Positions 8,044 to 15,648 of a DNA stretch of 26,021 nucleotides are shown in pieces (the first letter of the stretch is position 1; each line of letters starts with the position of its first letter). The translations under genes were made by a program, and so were the position numbers. The notes under the pieces were generated by a model that saw nothing but the letters and a program-made list of their open reading frames with translations, ran no database searches and was not told the DNA's origin. Where the stretch lies: NCBI GenBank assembly GCA_023424965.1, contig JAFADI010000225.1:1-26021 (forward strand). Reading direction: 5' to 3'. This stretch comes from Bacillota bacterium (lineage in GTDB: Bacteria; Bacillota; Clostridia; Acetivibrionales; JAFADI01).

Positions 8044-9405
8044 ATGCGATATGTTTTGGAAGAGCAAAAGAAGATCCCGGTAGCCGCCGAGAAGGACGTG
8101 GTGGTGGTAGGGGGAGGACCGACGGGATTGATGGCGGCCATTGCAGCCGCCAGAAGCGGGGCATCGGTGCTGCTGCTCGAAATGCTTCCCTTTGCAGCCA
8201 GCAATATGGTCAACGGGCCTCTGGAAGCCATTATGACCTTTCATGATACCGACAGGCAGATTGTTGGAGGAATCCCCCAGGAATTTGTGGACCGGCTGGT
8301 ACGGGCAGGAGGCTCCCCCGGGCATATTCCCGACGATGTGGGCTACTGCAAGACCCTGACGCCCTTTGACCCGGAGATTGCCAAACTGGTTTCTTTTGAG
8401 ATGCTGGAGGAGTCAAAGGTGGAGCTGCTGCTGCAGACAAAAGCGGTGGGATGCCTGCGGGAAAACCGTACCGTAAAAGGTGTCATTATCGAAAACAAGT
8501 CGGGAAGGCAGGCGGTTCTCGGGAAAGTGTTCGTCGACTGCTCCGGCGACGGGGACCTTTGCTTTTTTGCAGGAGCTGATTTTGAAAAGGGAAAAAACGG
8601 CTCTACCCAGCCCATGACGGCTTTATTCCGGGTAGGGGGAGCGGATACCGGCAGGATGCTGGACTTTGTGAAGCACAACAAAAGACGGTTCAAGTTCGGC
8701 GTAGACCCTGAGATGTTGAGCGAAGCATCTCCGGTACATTTGTGGGGCTTTGGAGAAGTCCTGGACAAAGGCTTTGAAGAAGGCTTCCTTTCTTTGAAGA
8801 GAAAAGAAATCCACGTGATGACCTCCGCGAGGCCGGGCGAGCTGGTCATAAACTATACCAGGGCACCCGGCGACGGGACAGACGGGAGCGATGTGACCCG
8901 CGCCCAGAGAACGACGGTAAAACAGGCCCACCAGTTGGTCAGTTACTTCAAAAAGGAAGTCCCGGGTTTTGAAAAGGCCTATATCATCAGCACCGGCGTG
9001 ATCGGAATAAGGGAAACCAGAAGGATCCGGGGACTTTACATGCTGTCGGAAAGCGATATCGTGCAGCACGCGGCCTTCCAGGACGTAGTAGCCAGGGGCG
9101 CATTTCCCATCGACATTCATCAGCCCGACAGCGACAGCCTGGAGTATAAAAGCGTTGTGAAGGCCTATGACATTCCCCTGCGGTCCATGGTTCCTGCGGG
9201 AATAGACAATGTCCTGATGGCGGGCAGATGCCTGTCCGCTTCCCATGAAGGAATCGGCTCGGTCAGGATAACGGCAACCTGCCTGGCCATGGGGCAGTCG
9301 GCGGGAACGGCGGCAGCGGTATGTGCGCTGGAAAAGGCCAGACCGGCGGATATGGATGTTCAAAAACTTCAACACCTGCTTGTCCGGCAGGGAGCGCTGC
9401 TTTGA
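8044..9405 (+). CDS. FAD-dependent oxidoreductase (FAD_oxidored family)
   Basis: A 453-residue flavoprotein. The N-terminal Rossmann motif VVVVGGGPTGLMAA has glycines at 23, 25 and 28 and the ribose-binding acidic E46. The C-terminal motif (NVLMAGRCLSASHEGIGSVR, then TCLAMGQSAGTAAA) is the second FAD contact typical of this family in Bacillota sugar loci. ATG8044 is chosen because AAAGGGGA (8031-8038) lies just upstream. The frame is open further back to a TTG at 7975, but that part looks non-coding. No signal peptide is present, so it is cytoplasmic. The exact substrate of most family members is unknown. Here an oxidation of an imported sugar, polyol or hydroxy acid before lyase action is inferred from position only. 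Confidence 0.85.
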   Translation: MRYVLEEQKKIPVAAEKDVVVVGGGPTGLMAAIAAARSGASVLLLEMLPFAASNMVNGPLEAIMTFHDTDRQIVGGIPQEFVDRLVRAGGSPGHIPDDVGYCKTLTPFDPEIAKLVSFEMLEESKVELLLQTKAVGCLRENRTVKGVIIENKSGRQAVLGKVFVDCSGDGDLCFFAGADFEKGKNGSTQPMTALFRVGGADTGRMLDFVKHNKRRFKFGVDPEMLSEASPVHLWGFGEVLDKGFEEGFLSLKRKEIHVMTSARPGELVINYTRAPGDGTDGSDVTRAQRTTVKQAHQLVSYFKKEVPGFEKAYIISTGVIGIRETRRIRGLYMLSESDIVQHAAFQDVVARGAFPIDIHQPDSDSLEYKSVVKAYDIPLRSMVPAGIDNVLMAGRCLSASHEGIGSVRITATCLAMGQSAGTAAAVCALEKARPADMDVQKLQHLLVRQGALL

Positions 9406-9487
9406 ATCCGGAAGAGTGAAATGTTCTTTAAAATAGTGAACTGACAAAAAGATGGAATTCGGAAGGGATAAATATTGAAATTTGACG

Positions 9488-9500
9488 TCAGACAATATGA
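9488..9500. promoter_or_regulatory. Second candidate GntR operator, before the first lyase gene
   Basis: TCAGACAATATGA matches the site at 706-718 in 12 of 13 bases. The surrounding bases extend the dyad (ACGTCAGA and TATGATGT). It lies 35 bp before the lyase start codon, in a 129-bp gap. A weak promoter (TTGAAA 9475-9480, TATGAT 9496-9501, spacer only 15) would overlap it. Confidence 0.35.
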
Positions 9501-9534
9501 TGTCATGGAATGAAAACTGGAGGTAGAAGTCTGA

Positions 9535-10425
9535 ATGGAGAAAAATATGAAGAGAGAAAGGTTCAGGGGGATCATATCCCCCATTATCACCCCTTTTGAC
9601 AGGGTTGAAAAACTGGATGAAGAGGTCTTCCGCAGAGAAGCCCGTTATCTGCTGAATGCGGGAGTCCATGGAATAAGCCCCGGAGGAAGTACGGGAGAAG
9701 GAAACCTTATTCACGAGGATGAGCTCGTCCGGATGATCGAGATCCTGCAGGAGGAAAACACGAAAAAGATCCCCGTGGTGGCAGGCATTATCAGGCATTC
9801 CACCAGGGATGCCGTCGCCACCGGCCTGAAGGCGAAAAAAGCAGGCGCGGATGCCCTCATGGTCACCCCCATTCAATACCTGGGCGGGACCGACGATAAC
9901 GGTAATTATGAATACTACGACAGGATTTCCGAGGACGTCGGCCTTCCCATCATCATCTACAACGTGGTTCCCCAGAATGCCATTTCCACCGGCCTCTTCC
10001 ACAGGATTGCGGACATTCCCAACATCCTGGGCATCAAACAGAGTGTCGGCGGGATACAGGCCTTCTACGACATGAAGGTCAACTGCGGGCATAAAGCGTA
10101 CATCTATGCCGCCACGGACGATATGCTCTATTCCACCTTCGATCTGGGGGCCGACGGAGCCATTGCGGCCATACTCACCCTTTTCCCCGAGTATTCGGTG
10201 AAAATATGGAACGCCGTCCTGGCCGGGGACCGCAAGACCGCATTGGAGCTGCAGGATAAGATTTATCCCGTCTGGAACAAACTTACCGGGTCCCAGTTCC
10301 CCAGAAGATTGAAAGAGGCCCTGAACCAGCGGGGAAGAGCGGTGGGAATTGCCTGCAGCCCCCTCTCGGACGCTTCTTTGGAGGAAAAGAAGAGCATTGC
10401 CGAAGCGCTTGCGGCAGTGGAGTGA
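9535..10425 (+). CDS. Dihydrodipicolinate synthase/N-acetylneuraminate lyase superfamily protein (first copy)
   Basis: A 296-residue TIM-barrel class I aldolase/dehydratase. The superfamily hallmarks are present: PIITPFD near the N-terminus, the carboxylate-binding loop GGSTGE (50-55), the catalytic tyrosine Y142 in IIIYNVVPQN and the Schiff-base lysine K168 in LGIKQS. Members either split 2-keto-3-deoxy sugar acids or sialic acid to pyruvate, or dehydrate sugar acids. True lysine-pathway DapA is less likely here because a second divergent copy and a sugar transporter accompany it. GGAGG (9519-9523) is 11 bases before the ATG, slightly far. It is separated by 99 bp from the next lyase, most likely in the same transcript. 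The exact substrate is unassigned. Confidence 0.88.
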   Translation: MEKNMKRERFRGIISPIITPFDRVEKLDEEVFRREARYLLNAGVHGISPGGSTGEGNLIHEDELVRMIEILQEENTKKIPVVAGIIRHSTRDAVATGLKAKKAGADALMVTPIQYLGGTDDNGNYEYYDRISEDVGLPIIIYNVVPQNAISTGLFHRIADIPNILGIKQSVGGIQAFYDMKVNCGHKAYIYAATDDMLYSTFDLGADGAIAAILTLFPEYSVKIWNAVLAGDRKTALELQDKIYPVWNKLTGSQFPRRLKEALNQRGRAVGIACSPLSDASLEEKKSIAEALAAVE

Positions 10426-10524
10426 AACAATTCCATACGGACACGAAGCTTATCAACCCTGAAGGCCCCGTGAGGGAGTCGGAGGGGAATAAAACCAGAC
10501 AAAAGGCGAAAGGAGTCATTCATT

Positions 10525-11445
10525 ATGAAGAAGTGGGAGAAATTTGGCAGGGTGCTGCTGCCCTTTATCACACCGTTTAAAGAAACCGAGGAGGTAGACT
10601 ACGATACTTATGAAAAGCTGATCAGGTATGCCATGGACAGGGGGTTCCTGGATACGGTGGTCGTATCGGGGACCACCGGTGAGTTTAACACCCTGACCTA
10701 TGAAGAAAGGGTAAAGCTCTTTGAGACGGCAGTGAGGGCTGTAGACGGCAAATACCCCATTATTGCAGGCACAGGGGCGGCGTCCACCAGGGAAGCGGTG
10801 GCGCTGACCAACGCAGCGGTGAAAGCGGGCATCAAAACCGTTATGGTGGTTGCGCCCTACTACTGCAAGCCTACGCAGGAAGCCATCTACGCGCACTATA
10901 TGCGGATTTTGAACGAAACGGAAGCGGATATTCTGCTGTACAATATCCCCATCTTTACCGGAGTCAACATCGAGCCTGCCACTGTGGCAAGACTGGCGGC
11001 AGCCAGCAAACGGATCATAGGCATCAAGGATGAGGCGGGCATCAATCCTGTGCAGGTTACCGATTATTACTTTGCAACAAAAGAGATCAATCCCGGTTTT
11101 CTCATCTACAACGGTGACGACATCATGATCATGCCCACCCTGTCCCAGGCGGCGCTGGGCGTTGTGAGCGGAGGCTCCCTGCTGATGGGCGACAGGATCA
11201 AGAAGGTATTCACCCTGTATGAGGAAGGAAAGGTGGAAGAAGCGCTGGAAATCAACAGGCAGGTCTACCGCCTCTGCAAGGTGTTCGGCATCAATGGAAG
11301 AATCCACCCCAACCCGGTGCTGCGGGTTGCGGTGGAGCTGGTAAGCGGCATTAAGGTGGGCAAGCCGAGAATGCCTCTGGATACGGCGACGGAAGCCGAA
11401 AAGGCCGAACTGGTCAAGGTGCTGAAAGAAGTAGACCTTCTGTAG
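10525..11445 (+). CDS. Dihydrodipicolinate synthase/N-acetylneuraminate lyase superfamily protein (second copy)
   Basis: A 306-residue member of the same superfamily as its upstream neighbour but clearly divergent, so not a recent duplication. Seen motifs are LPFITPFKE, GTTGEFN (49-55), catalytic Y139 in LLYNIPIFTG and Schiff-base K168 in GIKDEAG. The GTTGE and YNIP forms are closer to classical DapA/KDG-aldolase types than the GGSTGE and YNVVP forms of the first copy. This suggests the two enzymes do different steps, for example one dehydratase and one aldolase. AAAGGAG lies about 10 bases before the ATG. It is the last gene of the left locus and is followed by a strong terminator. Confidence 0.88.
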   Translation: MKKWEKFGRVLLPFITPFKETEEVDYDTYEKLIRYAMDRGFLDTVVVSGTTGEFNTLTYEERVKLFETAVRAVDGKYPIIAGTGAASTREAVALTNAAVKAGIKTVMVVAPYYCKPTQEAIYAHYMRILNETEADILLYNIPIFTGVNIEPATVARLAAASKRIIGIKDEAGINPVQVTDYYFATKEINPGFLIYNGDDIMIMPTLSQAALGVVSGGSLLMGDRIKKVFTLYEEGKVEEALEINRQVYRLCKVFGINGRIHPNPVLRVAVELVSGIKVGKPRMPLDTATEAEKAELVKVLKEVDLL

Positions 11446-11503
11446 GCTTTTGTGAGAGCAAATCCAATAAGAGCACAAATACATGCTGCCGGGAGGCAGG
11501 ACA

Positions 11504-11546
11504 AAAAAGAAGGAGGGTATCCGTCATGGATACCCTCCTTCTTTTT
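11504..11546 (+). terminator. Strong intrinsic terminator closing the left locus
   Basis: A perfect 14-bp stem (GAAGGAGGGTATCC at 11509-11522 with its complement at 11528-11541) has a 5-base loop GTCAT. An A-tract (11504-11508) lies before it and TTTTT (11542-11546) after. Because of the flanking A and T runs it could act in both directions. Confidence 0.93.
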
Positions 11547-11573
11547 CGCCCTTTGCAGGCAACCGCTCCGCGC

Positions 11574-11602
11574 TTGCCCATGAAAGGGAATTATAGTATA
11601 AT
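11574..11602 (+). promoter_or_regulatory. Sigma-A-type promoter of the GNAT gene
   Basis: TTGCCC (11574-11579), a spacer of exactly 17 bp and a perfect TATAAT (11597-11602) lie about 38 bp before the start codon. This makes the acetyltransferase a separate transcription unit between the two sugar loci. Confidence 0.65.
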
Positions 11603-11640
11603 GAAAAATCAAAAAATGGAATTGGAGAGGGGGATGAAGT

Positions 11641-12123
11641 ATGGAATACAGGGAACTGGAAAGCAGCAATCTAACGGAGGCCGCAGGACTGATATGGAAG
11701 GTCTTTTCGGAATTTGTGGGACCGGGGTACTCCGGCGAGGGCGTTGAAACCTTTAAGAAGGTAATACGGGTTGAAGAGCTTGAAAACTCCCTTCAAAGCG
11801 GCAAAATTTATATGGCAGGATGCTTTGAGGGAGAAAAGCTTGTGGGAGTGGTATCCATGAGGGACTTCAGCCATGTGAGCCTGCTCTTTGTGGACAAAGC
11901 CTACCATGGGAGGGGGATTGCAAGGGGGCTTTTTGCAAAGGCCCTGGAAAGGTGTATCCGTGAAAAGCCTGAGCTTTGCGAAATAACGGTGAACTCATCT
12001 CCTTATGCGGTGGAAGCATACAAAAAACTTGGGTTTGAAGCGGCGGGGGAGCAAAGCACAAGGGATGGCATCACCTCCACCCCCCTCAAAATGAAGGTGG
12101 GACCCTGGCAGCCTTCTGCATGA
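11641..12123 (+). CDS. GNAT family N-acetyltransferase
   Basis: A 160-residue single-domain acetyltransferase of usual length. The acetyl-CoA-binding loop is HGRGIARGLFAKAL (residues 89-102), after the strand VSLLFVDKAY. The C-terminal motif ITVNSSPYAVEAYKKLGFEAAG is also characteristic. The start follows a GAGAGGGGG site. It has its own promoter and lies after the terminator, so it is probably unrelated to the flanking sugar uptake genes. The acceptor molecule is unknown. I see no clear terminator after its stop. Confidence 0.88.
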   Translation: MEYRELESSNLTEAAGLIWKVFSEFVGPGYSGEGVETFKKVIRVEELENSLQSGKIYMAGCFEGEKLVGVVSMRDFSHVSLLFVDKAYHGRGIARGLFAKALERCIREKPELCEITVNSSPYAVEAYKKLGFEAAGEQSTRDGITSTPLKMKVGPWQPSA

Positions 12124-12192
12124 ATATGCATTGAAAGACATTTAAATTCTCCAGAAGAGTAGCAAAATTGAGTTATTAATGCTATGATGAGC

Positions 12193-12218
12193 ATGTAAAC
12201 TCATAGAAAATTTATGTA
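12193..12218 (+). promoter_or_regulatory. ATGTA direct repeat, 21-bp period, before the second response regulator gene
   Basis: ATGTA occurs at 12193-12197 and again at 12214-12218. The 21-bp period is two helical turns, as expected for a dimer of an AraC-type protein on one DNA face. The downstream half continues as ATGTAGACTTAT and is preceded by GAAAATTT. A matching pair stands at 14079/14100 before the solute-binding protein gene. The site is 187 bp before the regulator start, so autoregulation is likely. A -10-like TATGAT lies at 12225-12230. Confidence 0.45.
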
Positions 12219-12234
12219 GACTTATATGATTTGA

Positions 12235-12259
12235 CAGCAGTACAGGCAGCTAACTGCTG
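12235..12259 (+). other. Inverted repeat in the leader of the second response regulator gene
   Basis: CAGCAGT (12235-12241) and ACTGCTG (12253-12259) are perfect complements with an 11-base spacer. They lie right after the ATGTA repeats and have no following T-run, so this is not a terminator. It could be a leader hairpin or an operator. The remaining leader up to 12400 shows no recognisable riboswitch. Confidence 0.3.
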
Positions 12260-12400
12260 AGTTTGCGGGCATCTTTCCATGAAAACACAATATATTTGAA
12301 TCTGTGTATCTTGTTGGCTTGAACGGCTGGTCTTTGAACTTCAGGTTGGGTTCTCGGGCTTCTTGGGAGTCCTCATATTCAATAAAAAGGGGTGTAGGCT

Positions 12401-13939
12401 GTGTACAAATTTTTATTGGCAGATGATGAAAGGATTATCAGAGAAGGAATAAAAAAGATGGTGGAATGGGAAAAGCTTGGGATCCAGTTGATACAGGCCA
12501 GGGATGGGCTGGAGGCCTATTCGCTCACAGAGGAGCAGTCTCCCGATGCCATTATTACCGATGTCAAAATGCCGGGAATGGACGGGCTGCAGCTGATTGA
12601 GGCGGTAAGGAACAAGTATCCCAACATCGAATTTGTCATATTGTCAGGCTATGGAGAGTTTAAATTCGCCAGCAAGGCCATGCAGTCGGGAGTAAAATAT
12701 TACCTGCTGAAGCCCAGCAATGAAAGTGAAATAACCGATGTTTTGAAAAAAGTCATCGAGGAAATAGAACAGAAACGCCAGAGGGAAGACGTTTTAAAAA
12801 AAATAAAGCAGAATCTGGATCACGTAATACCCCAGGTGAAAGAACAGTTCCTTAGAGAATGCATCATGGACAGGTCCTATAAAGACGGGGAGAAGCTGAA
12901 TACCCTGAAGCTTCTTGACCTCAATATTGAAAGGATCCGGATGGTCCTGTTCAAATTCGGAGAGAAATTCGGGTTTGAAGAAAAGTTTGTTTTAAAAGGT
13001 GTGTCCGAAGGAATTTTAAAGGACCGGATCATCTTCAGTACGATTATTGAAGACTATGTGCTTATCATGGTCAAGCCTGTTGACTTTAATGAACTGGTGG
13101 GATTTGTCAAACGGGTAAGGCAGGAATTTTATGTTTTCTACAATACGCAATTGACCGCCTCCATCAGTGAGGAGGGCGATTTTGAATGCGCTCCTTTTCT
13201 GTACAAGGAAGTGAAAAGATATCTGGAGTACAGCTTTTATCTGCTGGAAGGCGGTATCATCACAAAGGACGACATTATGCAGGCCGTCAGCGAAAATGAT
13301 GCCACCTTCAGCTATGAGCAGATATCACTAACGGTCAAAAGTGGCAATTTATCGGATGTTGAAACCCAGATAGACGGTTTTTTCAGCAAAATCCGGACCA
13401 TGAAGCTGGGCATCGATGTCACAAAGACCTATTGCCTTGAGTTGTATATGGCAGTCTTACGCCAGGCGGACCCCGCCAGAATAAATAATGACATAAACAA
13501 GACCATACAATTTCAACAGTTTGACAGCCTTAACCAGATTTGTGATTTTATCCTTGCGGAGGCAAAGGAGATCGCAGGACAAAATTATGAAACCAATATA
13601 AAGAAGCATAACAGCATCATCAAAACAGTGATTGAGTATACCGAAGACAATATCAGCAATGAGGACCTTTCTCTTTCATGGCTTGCCCAAAAAATTCTGT
13701 ATATCAATGTTGATTACCTGGGAAAGCTTTTTAAGAAGAAGACCGGTCAGAGCTATTCCAATTACCTCCTTAACAGAAGAATTGCCAAAGTCAAGGAACT
13801 GATCGACCTGCAGGCCGACATTAAGATCTATGAAATTGCGGAGCAGGTAGGCTATGGGAATAATCCCCAGTACTTTAGCCAGGTATTTAAAAAGATAACA
13901 GGGTATTCCCCCTCTGAATACAAAAAAGTATATAGTTAG
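12401..13939 (+). CDS. YesN-type response regulator, REC plus AraC output domain (orphan in place)
   Basis: A 512-residue regulator, longer than the first one. The receiver domain (1-120) has the acidic pair in LADDERIIREG, phosphoacceptor D54 (IITDVKMPGMDG) and the standard KP pair in YYLLKPSNE. A long middle region (~125-405) separates it from the C-terminal AraC domain, with helix-turn-helix motifs LSLSWLAQKILYINVDYLGK and IYEIAEQVGYGNNPQYFSQV and the ending TGYSPSEYKK. The GTG start at 12401 is supported by AAGGGG (12387-12392), 8 bases upstream. No histidine kinase gene adjoins it. The convergent orphan kinase at 19518-21272 is the likely partner. It is expected to control the transporter genes beginning at 14291. 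Confidence 0.92.
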   Translation: MYKFLLADDERIIREGIKKMVEWEKLGIQLIQARDGLEAYSLTEEQSPDAIITDVKMPGMDGLQLIEAVRNKYPNIEFVILSGYGEFKFASKAMQSGVKYYLLKPSNESEITDVLKKVIEEIEQKRQREDVLKKIKQNLDHVIPQVKEQFLRECIMDRSYKDGEKLNTLKLLDLNIERIRMVLFKFGEKFGFEEKFVLKGVSEGILKDRIIFSTIIEDYVLIMVKPVDFNELVGFVKRVRQEFYVFYNTQLTASISEEGDFECAPFLYKEVKRYLEYSFYLLEGGIITKDDIMQAVSENDATFSYEQISLTVKSGNLSDVETQIDGFFSKIRTMKLGIDVTKTYCLELYMAVLRQADPARINNDINKTIQFQQFDSLNQICDFILAEAKEIAGQNYETNIKKHNSIIKTVIEYTEDNISNEDLSLSWLAQKILYINVDYLGKLFKKKTGQSYSNYLLNRRIAKVKELIDLQADIKIYEIAEQVGYGNNPQYFSQVFKKITGYSPSEYKKVYS

Positions 13940-14017
13940 GTTCCCTCTGTCCATCATGTCAAAAAATTAAACAAATATGTCTGGTTATTTGATTACCCCA
14001 TAAATTAATCTGCTATA

Positions 14018-14031
14018 TGATGTATACATCA
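14018..14031. promoter_or_regulatory. Perfect palindrome TGATGTATACATCA, candidate operator
   Basis: All 14 bases are self-complementary, with TGTATACA at the centre. It lies 48 bp upstream of the ATGTA pair in the control region of the second transporter operon. It may bind a GntR- or LacI-type repressor. No such regulator is encoded next to it. Confidence 0.4.
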
Positions 14032-14078
14032 AGCAACTGTTTGATCTGGAGACCGGTATCCCGTTTCAGGCATATTTT

Positions 14079-14104
14079 ATGTAATGCCTTTTGAAAATTA
14101 TGTA
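14079..14104 (+). promoter_or_regulatory. ATGTA direct repeat, 21-bp period, before the second solute-binding protein gene
   Basis: ATGTA at 14079-14083 and 14100-14104, again with a 21-bp period. The second half reads GAAAATTATGTAAACTTAT, nearly the same as GAAAATTTATGTAGACTTAT at 12206-12225. It is 191 bp before the lipoprotein start codon, against 187 bp for the other pair. Best explained as a binding site of the AraC-type response regulator encoded just upstream. Confidence 0.45.
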
Positions 14105-14110
14105 AACTTA

Positions 14111-14129
14111 TTATGGCAGCCCGCCATAA
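14111..14129. promoter_or_regulatory. TTATGGC-N5-GCCATAA inverted repeat
   Basis: Perfect 7-bp arms around AGCCC, directly after the downstream ATGTA half-site. Its place suggests an operator near the transcription start or a hairpin at the 5' end of the transcript. No U-run follows, so it is not a terminator. Confidence 0.35.
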
Positions 14130-14290
14130 CAGGTTCCTAATTCGCATGGGGTTATTGCAAAGGCGTTCTATAAGAATCTTTGTAAATCCATATTGTGGAG
14201 GTGATTTTCAATCCCCGTTCAGTCAGTTTGAAATCAGGAAAGATGCCTTGAAAACAGACGATGAGTTATATTTAGGGAGGAAAATTGATT

Positions 14291-15625
14291 ATGAAGCGTT
14301 TTGTCGCATTCTTGCTAACAGCAGTTTTTGTGTTTACTGTCGCCTTTACGGGATGTAGCGGCGGACAAGAAGGAGAAACAGATAAGGTCACCCAGACAGA
14401 GCAATCCGGTACTTCCGGACAAAACCTCAAACTGAGGATTTCATGGTGGGGTACCCAGCTAAGGAATGACGGAACTCTGAAAGTGCTGGATATGTATTCA
14501 CAGCTGAACCCGAATGTAAAATTCGAGCCTGAGTACAGCAGCTTCGCGGATTATTGGGATAAGCTCGCTTCACAGGCGGCCGCCAACAACCTTCCCGACA
14601 TTCTTCAGCATGACTACATGTATATATCGCAGTATGTAAACAGGAATCTGCTGCTCCCGCTGGATGACTATGCTTCAAAAGGCGTTTTGAATTTAAGCGA
14701 TGTAGATGAAGCCACAAACGAGTCAGGACGTGTGGGAGGAAAGTTGTACGGAGTTAATCTGGCAATAAATTCAAGGGCCATGATGTACGACCCGGCTTTG
14801 TTTGAAAAGGCGGGAGTGGCGCCTCCGGATGAAAACTGGACATGGCAGGATTTTGCGGACAAATGCCTTGCCATAAAAAATAAACTGGGAATCTACGGTG
14901 CGGGTTCCATGCCGGGTGAATTGTACGAAGGCTTTGCCTATTATCTGCGGCAGAATGGAGTTTCCTTCTACACTCCCGACGGGAAAGCGCTGGGCTATGA
15001 CGACGACAAATATTTTATAGACTTTTTTAAGATGGACCTTGATCTTACCAAAGCCGGCGCACTTCCTCTTCCTTCCGTGAGGATGGAGGTAAAGGGTGTG
15101 GAAGACGACCTGCTTGTCAGCGGGAAATCCGCCATGTCGGGTTATGTGAAGCACTCCAGCAGCATAGAGGAAATTACCAAGTTTGCAAAGCGGCCTCTTG
15201 GCCTGGCAGTGTATCCCAAAGGCAAAAATGAGGTAAGATCGGGACTTTTTGTGAAAGCCGCGCATTACTTCACGGTGGCAGGCGGGACCAAATATCCCGA
15301 GGAAGCCGTCAAGTTCATAAGCTACTTTATTAACGATGTAGAAGCCAACAAGGTTCTGGCGGCCGAAAGAGGGGTTCCATCCTCAAGCAAGGTCAGAGAA
15401 GCACTGATGCCTTTGATGTCCGACGCAAACAAGCTGCAGTTCGAATTCATGGAAATGGTCACGAAAAACAGCAGTCCCATTGATGCTCCGGAACCCGGAG
15501 GACACACCGAAGTACTTTCATCTTTGAAGAACATTGAGCAGGAGCTTTTGTACGAAAGAATAACCGTTGAAGAAGCGGCGAAAAGATTCAGGGAGGAAGC
15601 TGCGGCAATACTCAAGAAAGGATAG
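14291..15625 (+). CDS. Extracellular solute-binding lipoprotein of the second sugar ABC transporter
   Basis: A 444-residue family-1 solute-binding protein. The signal peptide MKRFVAFLLTAVFVFTVAFT is followed by the lipobox ending FTGC with lipidation at C22. Then come a Gly/Glu/Thr-rich linker and the first core strand LKLRISWWGTQLRNDGTLKV. ATG14291 is chosen over TTG14285 because AGGGAGG (14274-14280) is well placed and the signal peptide begins there. It is only loosely similar to the left-locus binding protein. It is first in the operon, ahead of its two permeases, and is separated from them by a 12-bp-stem hairpin. The ligand is unknown. Confidence 0.93.
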   Translation: MKRFVAFLLTAVFVFTVAFTGCSGGQEGETDKVTQTEQSGTSGQNLKLRISWWGTQLRNDGTLKVLDMYSQLNPNVKFEPEYSSFADYWDKLASQAAANNLPDILQHDYMYISQYVNRNLLLPLDDYASKGVLNLSDVDEATNESGRVGGKLYGVNLAINSRAMMYDPALFEKAGVAPPDENWTWQDFADKCLAIKNKLGIYGAGSMPGELYEGFAYYLRQNGVSFYTPDGKALGYDDDKYFIDFFKMDLDLTKAGALPLPSVRMEVKGVEDDLLVSGKSAMSGYVKHSSSIEEITKFAKRPLGLAVYPKGKNEVRSGLFVKAAHYFTVAGGTKYPEEAVKFISYFINDVEANKVLAAERGVPSSSKVREALMPLMSDANKLQFEFMEMVTKNSSPIDAPEPGGHTEVLSSLKNIEQELLYERITVEEAAKRFREEAAAILKKG

Positions 15626-15648
15626 CAGGTTTGATTTGCCAGAGTTTT

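Larger units (their letters stand above)
13940..14290. promoter_or_regulatory. 351-bp regulatory gap before the second transporter operon
   Basis: This is the longest stretch without a gene. It holds a perfect 14-bp palindrome (14018-14031), a pair of ATGTA repeats (14079 and 14100) and a TTATGGC/GCCATAA inverted repeat (14111-14129). The downstream 160 bases to the start codon show no open frame with a ribosome binding site, no conserved riboswitch core and no terminator that I recognise. A short open frame (14113-14358) only overlaps the real lipoprotein gene in another frame. Confidence 0.5.

Noticed and set aside
9483..9490. TGACGTCA, an eight-base palindrome
   Set aside because: It overlaps the larger candidate GntR dyad and is short enough to occur by chance, so it is not reported as a separate site.
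8623..10092. Long - strand open frame of 489 codons across the oxidoreductase and first lyase genes
   Set aside because: It covers two well supported + strand genes and the gap between them, and its translation shows no family motif, so it is a shadow frame despite its length.
12231..12256. TTGACA (12231-12236), a perfect -35 box before the second response regulator
   Set aside because: No acceptable -10 box stands 16-18 bp downstream, so it is not called as a promoter.
14130..14290. Possible riboswitch in the long leader of the second binding-protein gene
   Set aside because: I could not find a conserved riboswitch core, a T-box or an adjoining terminator and antiterminator pair.
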